From positions 57,726 to 121,725 of the forward strand of contig JAIQDT010007618.1 of assembly GCA_021521415.1 (NCBI GenBank): a DNA stretch of 64,000 nucleotides, read 5' to 3'. Numbering within the stretch: position 1 is the stretch's first letter; every line of letters starts with the position of its first letter. Both the position numbers and the translations under genes were made by a program. The stretch comes from Bidens hawaiensis. Taxonomy: Eukaryota; Streptophyta; Magnoliopsida; Asterales; Asteraceae. Shown here piece after piece: positions 34,476 to 45,681 of the stretch. The notes beneath the pieces are model-generated. The model did not search any database, was not told the origin of the DNA, and saw nothing but the letters and a program-made list of their open reading frames with translations.

Positions 34476-37400
34476 ATGGCCGCTAACAATGCAAACACCT
34501 CTACCCATAACACCCGTAACCTATCCTTAAGAACCATCCTTGAAAAGGATCGTCTAAACCATAATAACTTTATGGATTGGTATCGCAACTTGAGAATAGT
34601 TCTCAAGCAAGAAGAGATATCATATGTCTTAGACGATCCCATTCCCGACGAGCCTAACGTGGAAGATGAGGAGGCTTATAACGATTGGGTCAACTACACC
34701 AAAGATTCGGTGCAAGCCTCTTGCCTCATGTTAGCGACTATGATTCCCGAAATTCAAAAGGATTTCGAGCATCATGGGGCATACGACATGATAACTCAAT
34801 TGAAGGAAATGTTCCTTCAACAAGCTAGAGCGGAACGTTTCGAAACGGTTCGAGCGTTTCATGCATGTCGTATGGAGGAAACCCAAAGCGTCTCATCTTA
34901 TGTCCTAAAGATGAAAAGCTACATTGAAAAGCTTCGTAGGTTGAATTGTCCCGTCTCAAATGAGTTGGCTACGGATTTGATCCTCAACTCTTTGACCAAA
35001 AGGTTTGAAACCTTTGTCATGAACTATAACATGAACGGGTGGGACAAAAGCATTGGTGAGCTTCACGCAATGCTAAGAACGGCCGAAGCGGGAATGGGTA
35101 AAAGGGTTTTACCCGTTCTAACAATCAATGAAGGAAAAAGGGGACATAACTCCAACCCCAAAGCAAGTGTTGCTAAGGGCAAGGGCCACGTCCAAGGAAA
35201 GGGAAAGAGGAAAGCCATCACGCCCACCAAACCGAAGGAAAAGAAGCAAAAGGTTGCGGCGCAAGATCCATGCTTTGAGTGTGGAGAGATAGGTCATTGG
35301 AAAAGGAATTGTCCGACCTATCTCAATGCGTTAAAAGATAAGAGGGATGCGGGGCATACCTCAGGTATTATCTTTACTATACATATTGAACTAAATGTTA
35401 TTTCTTCAAATACATGGGTACTTGATACCGGATGTGGAACTCACATTTGCAATTTGTTGCAGGGGTTCAAAAGAAGTAAACAACTCAACAAAGGGGACAT
35501 TAGTCTCTTTATGGGCAATGGAGCAAGAGTTGAAGTCCAAGCCCAAGGAGACTACTTGTTAAAGCTTCCAAGTGGTTTGGAAGTAATTTTGAAGAATGTT
35601 TTGTATGCTCCTAAGTTAAGGAGAAACATTATTTCCGTGTCTCTTTTAAAACAATGTGGCTTTGATCTTAAATTTATAAATTGTGATATTCATGTTTTGA
35701 TGAATGGCATGTTTTATTTTAAAGCTATACCCATGAATGGTATATATGAAATAGATCAAAGTGGTATGTCACATAGTAGTTCAATGTACAATGTCAACAC
35801 CAAAAAACTCAAGAAGGACTTGGGTGATTCCTATCTTTGGCATTGTCGCCTTGGACATATAAACAAGAATCGCATGCAAACTCTTCGCAAGAGTGGTATT
35901 CTAGAAACCAATGAGTTTGATTCATTTGATGTATGTGAATCTTGTTTACAAGGCAAAATGACAAAGCAACCCTTTAATAAAACTTTTGAAAGGTCAAAAG
36001 AATTATTGGGTATCATACATTCGGATGTATGTGGTCCTTTTAGACCAATGACTAGGAATGGTGAAAGATACTTCATTACCTTTATTGACGATTATAGTCG
36101 ATATGGTTATGTGTACTTAATGAAACACAAAGATGAAGCTTTTGAAATGTTCAAAGACTTCAAAGCTGAAGTAGAAAGACAACTCAAGACCACAATCAAA
36201 GTACTTCGTAGTGATAGAGGAGGTGAATACCTAAGTGGTATTTTTCAAGATCATCTTAAGAGTTGTGGAATTATTTCACAACTTACTCCACCTGGAACAC
36301 CACAACATAATGGTGTGTCTGAAAGGAGAAATCGTACCCTATTAGATATGGTTCGATCGATGATGGCTAGAAGCACTTTACCTCTATCATTTTGGGGCTA
36401 TGCTTTACTTTCCGCTGTTCGCATATTGAATATGGCTCCAACCAAGAAAGTGGAGAAGACACCTTTTGAAGTATGGCATGGAAAGGCTCCATCGCTATCA
36501 TTCTTAAAAGTTTGGGGTTGTGAAGCTTATGTAAAGCAATACACCCCAAACAAATTAGAAGTCCGATCCACTAAGTGTATCTTTATAGGTTATCCTAAAG
36601 ATGATTTAGGATATTACTTTTACGATCCTAGTGAGCAAAATGTTATTATTGCTCGAAAGGGTAAGTTCTTGGAAACTAAGTTCCTTGAGGAAGGAACTAA
36701 TAGTAGAACAGTGAAATTTGATGAGGATCAAGAATCACAAGATGATACACAATTGGTTGATACTAGCACTCAACAAGAGGTTGTTGAAAGTGATCAAGTG
36801 GTTGATCAAAACACACAAAACGTTCGCAGATCTGGTAGAATTAGCAATCCACCTGAAAAATATGGATTTTTTGTAGAAGGTTGCTACGTGGTAGATTCGG
36901 ATGAACCGACCACATACCGTGATGCAATGTCCAAGAATGATTGTGACAAATGGCTTGAAGCCATGAACGTTGAGATGCAATCCATGTATGACAACCAAGT
37001 TTGGGAATTGGTTGAACCACCACTCAACTCCAAAGCTGTTGGAAGTAAGTGGGTTTTCAAAAGGAAAACTGATATGCATGGAAACTTGGATACTTATAAA
37101 GCAAGACTTGTAGCTAAAGGTTTCACTCAAACTCAAGGGGTTGATTATGATGAAACTTTTTCGCCTGTGGCAATGCTAAAGTCTATTAGGATATTATTTG
37201 CCATAGCTGCACATTATGATTATGAAATCTGGCAAATGGATGTCAAGACCGCTTTCCTAAATGGATATCTTGAGGAAGATGTCTATATGGTTCAGCCTGA
37301 AGGTTTTGTCGATCCAAAACATCCTAATAAAGTATGCAAGTTAAAGAAATCAATCTATGGATTGAAACAAGCATCTAGAACTTGGAATCATCGTTTTGAT

Positions 37401-38486
37401 GAAGAAATCAAAAGTTTTGGATTCATCAAGAACGCTGATGAGGCTTGTGTGTATAAGAAAGCTAGTGGGAGTATAATTACCTTCTTAGTATTGTATGTCG
37501 ATGACATTCTACTATTTGGAAATGACATTCCAACCATGGAAAGCGTTAAGGCTTGGCTTGGAAGTAGATTTTCCATCAAGGATCTAGGTGAAGCTGCCTA
37601 TATTTTGGGAATAAAGATCTATAGGGATAGGTCAAGGCGCTTGATAGGTTTGAACCAAAGTACATACATTGATAAAATCTTGAAAAGGTTCAAGATGGAA
37701 AACTCCAAGAAAGGTTTTGTACCTATTCAAAGAGGGACCATATTGAGTTCAGCTCAATGTCCAAGCTCAAAGGGTGAGCAAGACATGATGAAACAAATCC
37801 CATATGCTTCTGCTATAGGATCCATCATGTATGCGATGATATGTACTAGACCGGATGTGTCATGCGCTTTGAGCATGACAAGCAGATACCAACAGAATCC
37901 AGGAGACAGTCATTGGATGGCTGTTAAGAGCATATTGAAATACCTTAGGAGAACTAAGGATATGTTTCTGATATATGGATCTGGTGAGGAGGAACTCGCT
38001 ATAAAAGGTTACACAGATGCGAGCTTCCAAACTGATCGAGATGATTCTCGATCACAATCTGGGTATGTGTTCACTCTTAATGGAGGAGCTGTCTCTTGGA
38101 AGAGCTCAAAACAGGAAGTGGTAGCATTGTCCACTACAGAATCAGAATACATCGCCGCTTCATTGGCAGCTCAAGAAGCTGCATGGTTGAAGAAGTTCAT
38201 TTCTGATCTAGGGGTGGTCTCTTCCATTCAAGACCCCCTAGAAATCTTTTGTGACAACGAGGGTGCGATTGCACAAATCAAGGAACCTCGTTCGCACCAA
38301 AAGACAAGGCACATAGAGCGGAGATTCAACTACATAAGGGATGAAGTTGAAAAAGGAAAGATATGTATTCGCAAAGTTGGAACTGATCAAAATCTTGCGG
38401 ATCCATTCACGAAGCTCCTAGAAAGACCGAAACATGAGCGTCATGCGAGTGGCTTAGGACTTCGATATTCTAGTAATTGGATTTGA
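34476..38486 (+). CDS. gag-pol: Copia Gag-Pol polyprotein, uninterrupted
   Basis: 1,336 residues, no stop. Gag (1-260) begins MAANNANTSTHNTRNLSLRT and has a CCHC knuckle CFECGEIGHWKRNC near 267-280 after a Lys-rich stretch. Protease: WVLDTGCGTHIC near 313. GAG-pre-integrase: LWHCRLGHINKNRM and CESCLQGKM near 455-495. Integrase triad: HSDVCGPF, RSDRGGEY and HNGVSERRNRT. RT: QMDVKTAFLNGYLEEDVYM and YVDD at 1007-1010. RNase H: YTDASFQTD near 1181, STTESEYIA, CDNEGAIAQI and HQKTRHIERR. All catalytic residues visible in these motifs are present, and the length is normal for the family. The Met at 34476 is the first in frame with good downstream similarity. The single frame implies one polyprotein cut by its own protease. 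Confidence 0.95.
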   Translation: MAANNANTSTHNTRNLSLRTILEKDRLNHNNFMDWYRNLRIVLKQEEISYVLDDPIPDEPNVEDEEAYNDWVNYTKDSVQASCLMLATMIPEIQKDFEHHGAYDMITQLKEMFLQQARAERFETVRAFHACRMEETQSVSSYVLKMKSYIEKLRRLNCPVSNELATDLILNSLTKRFETFVMNYNMNGWDKSIGELHAMLRTAEAGMGKRVLPVLTINEGKRGHNSNPKASVAKGKGHVQGKGKRKAITPTKPKEKKQKVAAQDPCFECGEIGHWKRNCPTYLNALKDKRDAGHTSGIIFTIHIELNVISSNTWVLDTGCGTHICNLLQGFKRSKQLNKGDISLFMGNGARVEVQAQGDYLLKLPSGLEVILKNVLYAPKLRRNIISVSLLKQCGFDLKFINCDIHVLMNGMFYFKAIPMNGIYEIDQSGMSHSSSMYNVNTKKLKKDLGDSYLWHCRLGHINKNRMQTLRKSGILETNEFDSFDVCESCLQGKMTKQPFNKTFERSKELLGIIHSDVCGPFRPMTRNGERYFITFIDDYSRYGYVYLMKHKDEAFEMFKDFKAEVERQLKTTIKVLRSDRGGEYLSGIFQDHLKSCGIISQLTPPGTPQHNGVSERRNRTLLDMVRSMMARSTLPLSFWGYALLSAVRILNMAPTKKVEKTPFEVWHGKAPSLSFLKVWGCEAYVKQYTPNKLEVRSTKCIFIGYPKDDLGYYFYDPSEQNVIIARKGKFLETKFLEEGTNSRTVKFDEDQESQDDTQLVDTSTQQEVVESDQVVDQNTQNVRRSGRISNPPEKYGFFVEGCYVVDSDEPTTYRDAMSKNDCDKWLEAMNVEMQSMYDNQVWELVEPPLNSKAVGSKWVFKRKTDMHGNLDTYKARLVAKGFTQTQGVDYDETFSPVAMLKSIRILFAIAAHYDYEIWQMDVKTAFLNGYLEEDVYMVQPEGFVDPKHPNKVCKLKKSIYGLKQASRTWNHRFDEEIKSFGFIKNADEACVYKKASGSIITFLVLYVDDILLFGNDIPTMESVKAWLGSRFSIKDLGEAAYILGIKIYRDRSRRLIGLNQSTYIDKILKRFKMENSKKGFVPIQRGTILSSAQCPSSKGEQDMMKQIPYASAIGSIMYAMICTRPDVSCALSMTSRYQQNPGDSHWMAVKSILKYLRRTKDMFLIYGSGEEELAIKGYTDASFQTDRDDSRSQSGYVFTLNGGAVSWKSSKQEVVALSTTESEYIAASLAAQEAAWLKKFISDLGVVSSIQDPLEIFCDNEGAIAQIKEPRSHQKTRHIERRFNYIRDEVEKGKICIRKVGTDQNLADPFTKLLERPKHERHASGLGLRYSSNWI

Positions 38487-39253
38487 TCTATTTTGTATTA
38501 AAGTTTAAAAGACTTTTGTAATTTAACTCTTTTATATGATTATGGAATCTTGAGTTAAATTCTAATTTTGCATGTTTAATCCATGAATAAGTTATCTTAT
38601 TCTAAAAGTCCGTAGTCGATCACATTTGTGGGAACAAATATGAAGCAAGACTATTATGAACTAGGATTGGTGGATATTCATAAGGAATGAATATGGAGCA
38701 TAGGTTTGCTGCCAAAGTTCATAGATATTTGTGGGATACAAATATTGGACTGACCCGCTCTCAATATTACTACATGGAGTCGATTGACTTGATCATTAGT
38801 AATTTTGAGTAAAGGAGAATTTCATATTATCCTTAGACCTGAGATGTATACTGGGTCTTGATTTTCACCAAGTATTACACTTTGACTCTCCCCTTTGCTA
38901 TTCGTAAAAGATGGTACATAAGGATGAGCTCAGGTGGAGTATAAAAGTGATAGTGAGAGGCGTATACAGTCAAGAAGGAATTTGTTCCTCTTATGTGTTG
39001 AGAGTTTAGATGTCTAAGGCCTGATAAAGTTGAATTGAAAAGAGAATGATCACCTATGTCTCTTAGATCCAACATGACATCTAGTAACAAAGAGATATAA
39101 TGATAGATTCACCTAAATCATATCAAGTAAGGGACTTGAAGGGATGATGTTATTGAATGGCACTTCGTCAAACACATTAGGGGTGGTGAACTGTTGTTAG
39201 GCGGTATTCACCACTTGCATTAATTTTCTATGTATCTCGTGCAAGTGGGAGAT
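38487..39253 (+). other. Copia 3' noncoding region and polypurine tract
   Basis: 767 bp with no long frame on the + strand. Ends GCAAGTGGGAGAT immediately before the LTR start TGTTGG, a textbook copia polypurine tract. Confidence 0.8.
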
Positions 39254-40133
39254 TGTTGGAATTACGTATGCCCGAGACACGTATTTAGATTAATGTGGCT
39301 AACTGTGCTTGATCCAAGTCGGGTCATACCCAATAACGAGCTAGATAGACACCGGATTGTATTTGTTTAAGATATGATCTTTAAACGAATACCGAACACA
39401 AAGTTTAGGAAATCGGTTTTTCTAAAATTGCACTTGAAAGATTAAAATAAATAATTTGGATTATTTATTTATTTATTTATTTAATTATTTAATTGGTTAA
39501 ATAATTAAGAAAAGATTATAAAATAGTTTTATAATAGTGTAGGCTAGTTTTATATATGTGATATATATAAATATATAAATCAAAAAAAAAAAAAAAAAAA
39601 AAAAGGAGATGGGTGGCCGGTTTTGGGTGGGACCCATCACCACCCCAACAAGCCAATATGATCAAAGTCTCTTGGTTATATTTTTGGTTAAAATCCCACT
39701 AGCCTACACATGCATTGGTGCACCTTTCATTTCATTTTTCAAGTGCAAGAAAACTCCCACTCTCCCTCTCTTTTTCCTCTCGGCCGAAACAAGCAAGGAA
39801 GGAGGGCTCGGGTGCTCGGTTTTCTAGTGTTCTTGTCCTAACACTCATCCGGTGTTGCTCGTGGGTATCACCTCTTGAGGCATCCTACTCTTGGAGGCTA
39901 GTCCATCTTCCTCTTCATATCATCCTACTCTTTTGAGGTAAAAGAGTTATTGTTATTATTAATTTTGTAAGCCTTTTGTTCTTGTAGATTGATCCTATTT
40001 CGGGTTTTAGCCTTGTTACATATTGGTATGTTTCATAAAATTAACAATAGGTTGTTGATATTATCATGCTTCCGTTGCTAGATTAGTAAAAATGTTTCAA
40101 CTAATACTCTAAAATAGATACTAAAACCCAACA
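39254..40133 (+). repeat. 3' LTR of the copia element
   Basis: Equal in length to the 5' LTR, including the same A-run length. A single G-to-T difference lies at 39538. Confidence 0.95.
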
Positions 40134-40138
40134 AAATT
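40134..40138. repeat. Target-site duplication AAATT, right copy
   Basis: Matches 31925-31929. Confidence 0.93.
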
Positions 40139-40229
40139 AACCTATATGTTTTTAAGACTGTATTTTCCGATTCTGATCCAACTGCATTAGACTTTTTCAG
40201 GGACGAAAAAGACTTAGTGTGGGGATGTT
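40134..40229 (+). other. Athila 3' region right of the copia insertion, with polypurine tract
   Basis: Short remainder of the Athila 3' region between the copia target duplication and the second Athila LTR. TTAGTGTGGGGATGTT directly precedes the LTR start TGATGTGTG and is the likely polypurine tract. Confidence 0.75.
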
Positions 40230-41894
40230 TGATGTGTGTAAAACACACTTACTTTCCATAGAGTTTTATCATGATTTACGTACTTTATTAGTTTAATTAT
40301 TAAGTTTTATGGTTTGATTATGCTTGATTTTACAAAGTTGAATGGTTATTTGTAGGTTATGAGATTTGGTGAAAAAAGATTGATATTTGAAGACTTTAGG
40401 GGCTTAATTGGTCAAGTTTCAATACTACAACTCAAGGCCCCACCCAAACCCACAAATTAGAGCCTTTCAAGCCATATTATATGAATTAAAAGAAAAAAAA
40501 TAAAAAAACCCTAACTCTCTAGACAAGTCCGATCGGCAAAAAGAAGAAAAGAAAGAAAAAAGTTTGGCGGCTAGCGTTTGGTGGTTGTGACGGCTGGAGA
40601 GGAAGAAGAACACCAAGGGGAGTTGTGTGCAGCTGCTAGGCATCATAAACACTCATATTCTCAGCTCATAAACCCTAAGTAATCATTCATAAACTTTGTT
40701 CTTTTGTTCAAGAAACCTAACTAGTTAAACTTGATCTTTTTGAAAGTAACTTAGAGATTGATTTGTGTTTGATTGTTCTTGATTATTGAATGAGTTTTCT
40801 TATGTTTATGATGAGTTATATGATGTTTAATTTGATATATATCTGCTGTCCAAAATCAATGAGTGGCTAAAGTAGTTAGTTCTACCTAGGTTAGATGACT
40901 ATTGTTAGGTTTTAGTAAGTAGTTTGGATTGTTGATGATCATGGCTTAAATTGTTAATGTAAAGTTTGGTTTAACATTGAATTAGGTTGTGTTTAGTGGC
41001 TGTGAATTTGTTAATTACACTTATAAACCTGTTGCTTTAATTAATTGAATGAGTTTTGATTGATTGTTGCTTGTTAGGACTCTTTACTTAGTGTTTAGGG
41101 TTTTTTTGCGGGTTGATCAACTGTAAGGTTTAAGTGAGTGTTTTAATTGAATATAATCAGCGGGTAGACACCTTCCTTAAGATCGAGAGGTGATAGGAAG
41201 TAAACTCGTCTCATAGCTTTTACTTGTTAGGATTAGGATCACGCAAGAGCGGGTTCGGTTCTTGTCGGGTTTGGGTTTGTGAGCGATTAGTTGACCTAGT
41301 TTAAGTTAAACTGAATTGTTCCTCTATCCTTGGTTGCGTAGTATTCGTCTCCATTAGGGTAGTGTGTCGGTGAGACCGAGATGAGAGTCAGCATTAGAGC
41401 ACGTTAACAATTCATCACCTGGTTTGTTCTTAAAATCAACTAAGTGTAGGTTAGGGCTTGTTAATGAGACCGAGAGGTAACTAGCTTCCTGAATGAACCT
41501 TAGTTGTGTCATTCCTTAAGAGCCGGTGTCGTGAGATTCTACAATCCAATAGCTTACTATACCTTCAATAGGATTCTTACCTAGGTAGAAGTTTTTCTCA
41601 TTGATAAAACTTATTTTCACAGTTTCGTTTAGTTTCTTAAATTAAGTCTTTTAAGTTAATTTGGTTAAGTATTTAATAATATAAAAATCAATTTAAAATA
41701 TATTATTCTTAGGTGAGTCTTATTTTGGGTTAAGTATTAGATACGTGTTCACGTGTCCTTGTGTTCGACACTCGGACTTCCTTAGTGCTATACTATTAGT
41801 GATCGGTACACTTGCCGGTTTTGTGTGGCTTATTTAGGAATTTCATTTAATAAATTTAAAGCTTAGTTGTGAGAGCATCGTTAGAAACACATCA
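40230..41894 (+). repeat. Second LTR of the Athila block
   Basis: 1,665 bp, homologous over its full length to 22886-24574 (same start, same ACACATCA end), with small deletions such as one of about 15 bp near 40740. Unlike a true 3' LTR it is followed by a primer-binding site and gag. Confidence 0.92.
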
Positions 41895-42221
41895 AGTTTT
41901 TGGCACCGTTGCCGGGGACCCGGTTAGAGGCATATTAAGAATGACTCGAGTTAGGACTTACCTTGTTTACTACTTGTTTTTCTTATTTGCTTTGTTTGTT
42001 AGTTTAAAATAGTTTAGCTAATTTTAGTTTCTTTTATTTATTTTAATAGTTGTATGCAACGTACTCGATCTCTAGGACCACCAGAAACCGAAGGATTTTC
42101 CGAACCAGAGAGAGAGCTTCGTGAGAGAGGTCGTACAAACCCGTCTTCCAGTTCATCTACGTCTGTCGGTAATACATTCTCTGCTCCTACTTTTTCTGAA
42201 CCCATCATTAGGGATAGGATT
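41895..42221 (+). pseudogene. Second Athila primer-binding site and truncated gag start
   Basis: A primer-binding site with one mismatch (TGGCACCGTTGCCGGGGA, 41901-41918) and 168 bp of gag from 42054 (MQRTRSLGPPETEGFSEPER) repeat 24581-24901 with few differences. The match ends at GGATAGGATTAT, where chromovirus LTR sequence resumes. Three bases (TAT) could belong to either side. Confidence 0.9.
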
Positions 42222-43642
42222 ATAGCATACATATCCTACTTACATTATACATAGCATCACAACCTGACAGTACGTGCAATATCCGATGATCGTTCACGCA
42301 CCGGCAAGCACTCTTTCATGCATTTCACGTAATCACATAAGGCATACACTTATCACCTAGGATTAGTGTATTAACAACACATCGAGTATGCACATAGCCC
42401 CGAAAACATATCAAGGAATGAGGCTAGAAACTCACCTGAATCCTGTTGCGTTCACTGTTAATCGTTATTCTCTTCCTTAATTAAGCACGGCTAACTGTTA
42501 AATATATTTTTTGTTAATTAATCTTTTACTTGATTAAGTTGGTATTTTAGCTAACCAACATGTTCTCTAAGTTGGGCTTTAAGATAATGGGTTAGTTTTA
42601 TTTTAATTTAGATAAAGGCTTAGTACTTGTAGACTAGCTAGGTCAAGCCCATCTGTCCAGTAAAGCAACCGGGTCCAACTGGGTTCAGGCCCAAATCAAC
42701 CGGGTGCCCGAGAACTCCAAGCAGAGAATCCCAGTTGACCGAGAACCCAAGTTTGACCGAAATCCATGTTTGACCGAGATCTCGTGTTCACTAAAAACAT
42801 GAGCTGACCGTGAACCCTGTCACCGAGAACCCTCAGTCTTGGCCGAGAACCCTCAGCTTGGACCGAGAACTCTCAGGTCAGGTGTGTTCAGCTTACCTTT
42901 CTATCTTTATCATTTTTACCCAGCTCAGTTAATTGTTTTAAGGTTCATATCATGATCTTAACCACTTTTCTCTATTATTCATACCCGTTTTACACCCATT
43001 ATCATCACGGCTTCAAGATCTAACCAATTCTAGTCATAAAGCTTGAAACTTAATCATAAAAATGTCCATTAAGCTAGATCTAGGGTTTTCTTGATGAACC
43101 GTATATAACCTTGAATCCTTCAAGTTCGTTTTAATAATCAAGTATGCATTTTTATGAAGCATCTAGACCCGATCTACTCTAGGGTCAAGTTTCTTAGCAA
43201 ATCGTTCATAAAATGTAACCTTTAAGGATGAAGAACGTACCTTTATGTGTTCTTAGGTTGCGGTTTAGCTTGATGTTCAACGATGATCTTGTATCTAGCT
43301 TGAGTAATGACTATCTATCGATAATCGGCTTGGTTTAGGCCTTGGATCTCGTTTTCTCTCTAGCGGCCGAAAATGGAAGGGTTTGTGTGTGCTTATGGTG
43401 TATAGAGAGAATAAGATGGATGGAAATGGAAAGATTTAGGGTTTAAGGGGTATTTATAGTCTCTTAAGCCCATGGACCTATGACCCATCTTTCCTTTTTA
43501 GTCCATGATTAATTCCCTTTAAGTAGCCTACTTATCTTTCCCCTTTACCATTTTACTGTTTATTTATTAACTCAAGTAAACTTTTTCGTCATAACGAGTC
43601 AATATACAATATTATTATTACTCGAAATTTTGGGATGTTACA
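42222..43642 (-). repeat. Left LTR of second chromovirus, second fragment
   Basis: Resumes at AGCATACATATCC, homologous to 49398 onward, and ends ATGTTACA at 43642. About 200 bp of LTR (equivalent to about 49200-49397) is missing between the two fragments, so the Athila block is not flanked by a simple duplication. It includes a short-unit GACCGAGAACCC repeat (42712-42880). Confidence 0.92.
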
Positions 43643-43685
43643 AGTCTTCCCTCCTTAAAGAGGTTTCGTCCCCGAAAACTAACTA
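43643..43685 (-). other. Polypurine tract and 3' motif of second chromovirus
   Basis: On the minus strand AAGGAGGGAAGACT abuts the 3' LTR and is preceded by TTTTCGGGGACGAAACCTC. The motif resembles that at 6748-6780 in the younger chromovirus. Confidence 0.65.
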
Positions 43686-44343
43686 TTACTTGAACAGACT
43701 AGGGTAAAATTTGCACATCTCTTCCTCGACTTCCCAAGTGGCATCTGATCCCTTGCGGTGCTTCCATATCATTTTCACTAAGGGTATAATCTTATGACGA
43801 AGTTGCTTCTCCTTGCAGTCAACTATCTTTATCGATTGCTCAATGTAGTTCAAATGTTCATCAAACTCAATGTCCATCAATGGCACGTGTGACGTGTCAT
43901 CAGCCAGACACTTTCTCAGATGAGAAACATGGAAGTTTGAGTGAATTCCTTCTAATTCATCTGGCAAATCCAGCTTATAAGCTACTTCACCCAAACAATC
44001 AATAATCTTAAACGGTCCATTGTACCTCGGACTCAACTTTCCTCTTTTTCTGAATCGAATGATTCCTTTCCAAGGTGAGACCTTGAGAATCACATTGTCA
44101 CCAACGTTAAACTCGATTGGTCGTCGCCGCTTATCAGCATACGACTTCTGTCTGTCTTGAGCAGCTTTCATTCTTGCTTTAATCTGATCCAAACTTTGAA
44201 GATGTCTCTTGAACGACCTCAAGGCTTCCCATTTCTTTCTGGCCAATCTCTCCCCAACAAACCGAGGTTCTACATCGTCTACCGTAAAGCATTTCAAACG
44301 GTGGTATACCAATACTAGAATGGTAACTGTTGTTATAGGAGAA
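43686..44343 (-). pseudogene. Chromovirus integrase C-terminus and chromodomain
   Basis: After the TAG the original frame runs on ([27 protein letters not shown]) until about 44195. A frameshift then leads into KARMKAAQDRQKSYADKRRR, the GPY/F-type module (SPRYNGPFKIID), HVSHLRKCLADD and a chromodomain (EKQLRHKIIPLVKMIWKHRK, ATWEVEEEM, YPSLFK). It ends at 43686, about 40 bp from the LTR. Confidence 0.82.
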
Positions 44344-45575
44344 CTATGCCAAATGCAGATGATCATCCCAACTTCCACCAAAATCTAAAACACAAGCACG
44401 TAGCATATCCTCAAGGGCTTGGATCGTCCTTTCAGACTGTCCATCTATTTTAGGATGATACGCCGTACGGATGTTCAACCTCGTTCCCATAGCCTCATGG
44501 AACTTCTTCCAAAATCTCATAGTAAACCGAGTATCTCTATCAGACACGATCGATAACGGTACTCCGTGCTTGGACACAAACTCTCTGATGAACAAACTTG
44601 CTAACGTTTCTGACGAGATAGCCTCTCGTATAGGCAGAAAGTGAGCACTTTTGGTCAAACGGTCCACAATCACCCAGATGGTATCATGATGCTTAGCTGT
44701 ACGAGGTAGCTTAGTTATGAAATCCATGGTGGTGTGTTCCCATTTCCATTCCGGTATCTCCAAAGGTTGCATCTTCCCATAAGGCTTCTGATGTTCGGCT
44801 TTGACTTGTAAACAAGTTAAGCACTTACTAACATAATCCACCACATCATTCTTCATTCCTGGCCACCAGTAATCTCCTTTCAAATGTTGGTACATCTTTG
44901 TAGCTCCAGGATGAATCGAGTATCTTGAATTATGAGCTTCATCTAAGATTCGACCTCTAAAATTTCCATGGCGTGGAATCCACATACGATCAAATCTAGT
45001 CTTAACACCATGAATGTTTTCCATCAACTCATCTTGCTGGCCGTAAACTCTCTCTTTCTTTACTAACCCTTCATTTGCTAACACCTCTGACTGTACTTTG
45101 ATGATTTCTTCAAAAAGGCTTGAATTCATAATCAGCTGGTATGACTTTACTGTTGCAAGGACCTCCTCATTCTTACGACTTAGCGCGTTAGAGACCACAT
45201 TAGCTTTACCGGGATTGTCTTTAATGTCGCAATCATAATCTTTAATCAACTCTAACCATCTTCTCTGTCTCATATTCAGTTCCTTTTGCTCAAAGAAATA
45301 TTTCAAACTCTTATGATCCGTGTAGATGGTACACGTACCATATAAGTAGTGCCTCCAAATCTTAAGAGCATGCACTACAGCTGCTAGCTCTAAAGCATAC
45401 GTCGGATAAGTACTCTCATGAACCTTCAACTGTCTAGACGCGTTGGCTATCACTTTTCCTCGCTGCATCAACACACAGCCTAACCCTCGATATGAAGCAT
45501 CAGTACAAACAACCAAATCCTCGTTACCATCGGGTAAAGCAAGGATTGGAGATTGCTTGAGTCTCTTATTAAATT
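44344..45575 (-). pseudogene. pol: Chromovirus RNase H and integrase core
   Basis: Same frame as the RT. RNase H ([32 protein letters not shown]) is followed by the integrase: HHCC finger ([18 protein letters not shown]) and triad in MDFITKL, SDRDTRF and DGQSERTIQ. The frame is stopped by a TAG at about 44344, where a Glu codon is expected before FSYNNSYH. Confidence 0.85.
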
Positions 45576-45681
45576 ATTCAAAGGCTTCTTCTTGGAACTT
45601 ACCTCAACTGAATACTACCGTTTTTCGGGTCATACCGGTCAACGGTGCGGCTATCTTGGAGAAACCTTCGATGAATCTCCT

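Larger units (their letters stand above)
31930..40133 (+). mobile_element. Young, apparently intact Ty1/copia retrotransposon
   Basis: 8,204 bp inserted in the Athila 3' region. LTRs at 31930-32809 and 39254-40133 (880 bp each, TGTTGG...CCAACA) differ only at 32214/39538 (G/T). The duplication AAATT flanks it at 31925-31929 and 40134-40138. A long leader is followed by one uninterrupted Gag-Pol frame, a 3' noncoding segment and a polypurine tract (39241-39253, GCAAGTGGGAGAT). Domain order protease, integrase, RT, RNase H is that of copia. The gag start resembles the Angela/Tork group, but the lineage is not firmly assigned. Confidence 0.95.
22886..42221 (+). mobile_element. Athila-type Ty3/gypsy element with a tandem LTR remnant
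   Basis: A plus-strand element inside the left LTR of the second chromovirus. Order: LTR (22886-24574), tRNA-Asp primer-binding site, gag, protease (DLGASINLMP, typical of Athila), RT, RNase H, integrase, long 3' region, a nested copia element (31930-40133), polypurine tract, second LTR (40230-41894), and then a second primer-binding site and start of gag (41895-42221). The last part shows that the right end is not a normal element end. No env-like gene was recognised. The polyprotein is broken by five TAG codons and several frameshifts. Only the left junction, after TTAGG at 22881-22885, looks like an original insertion point. Confidence 0.88.
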
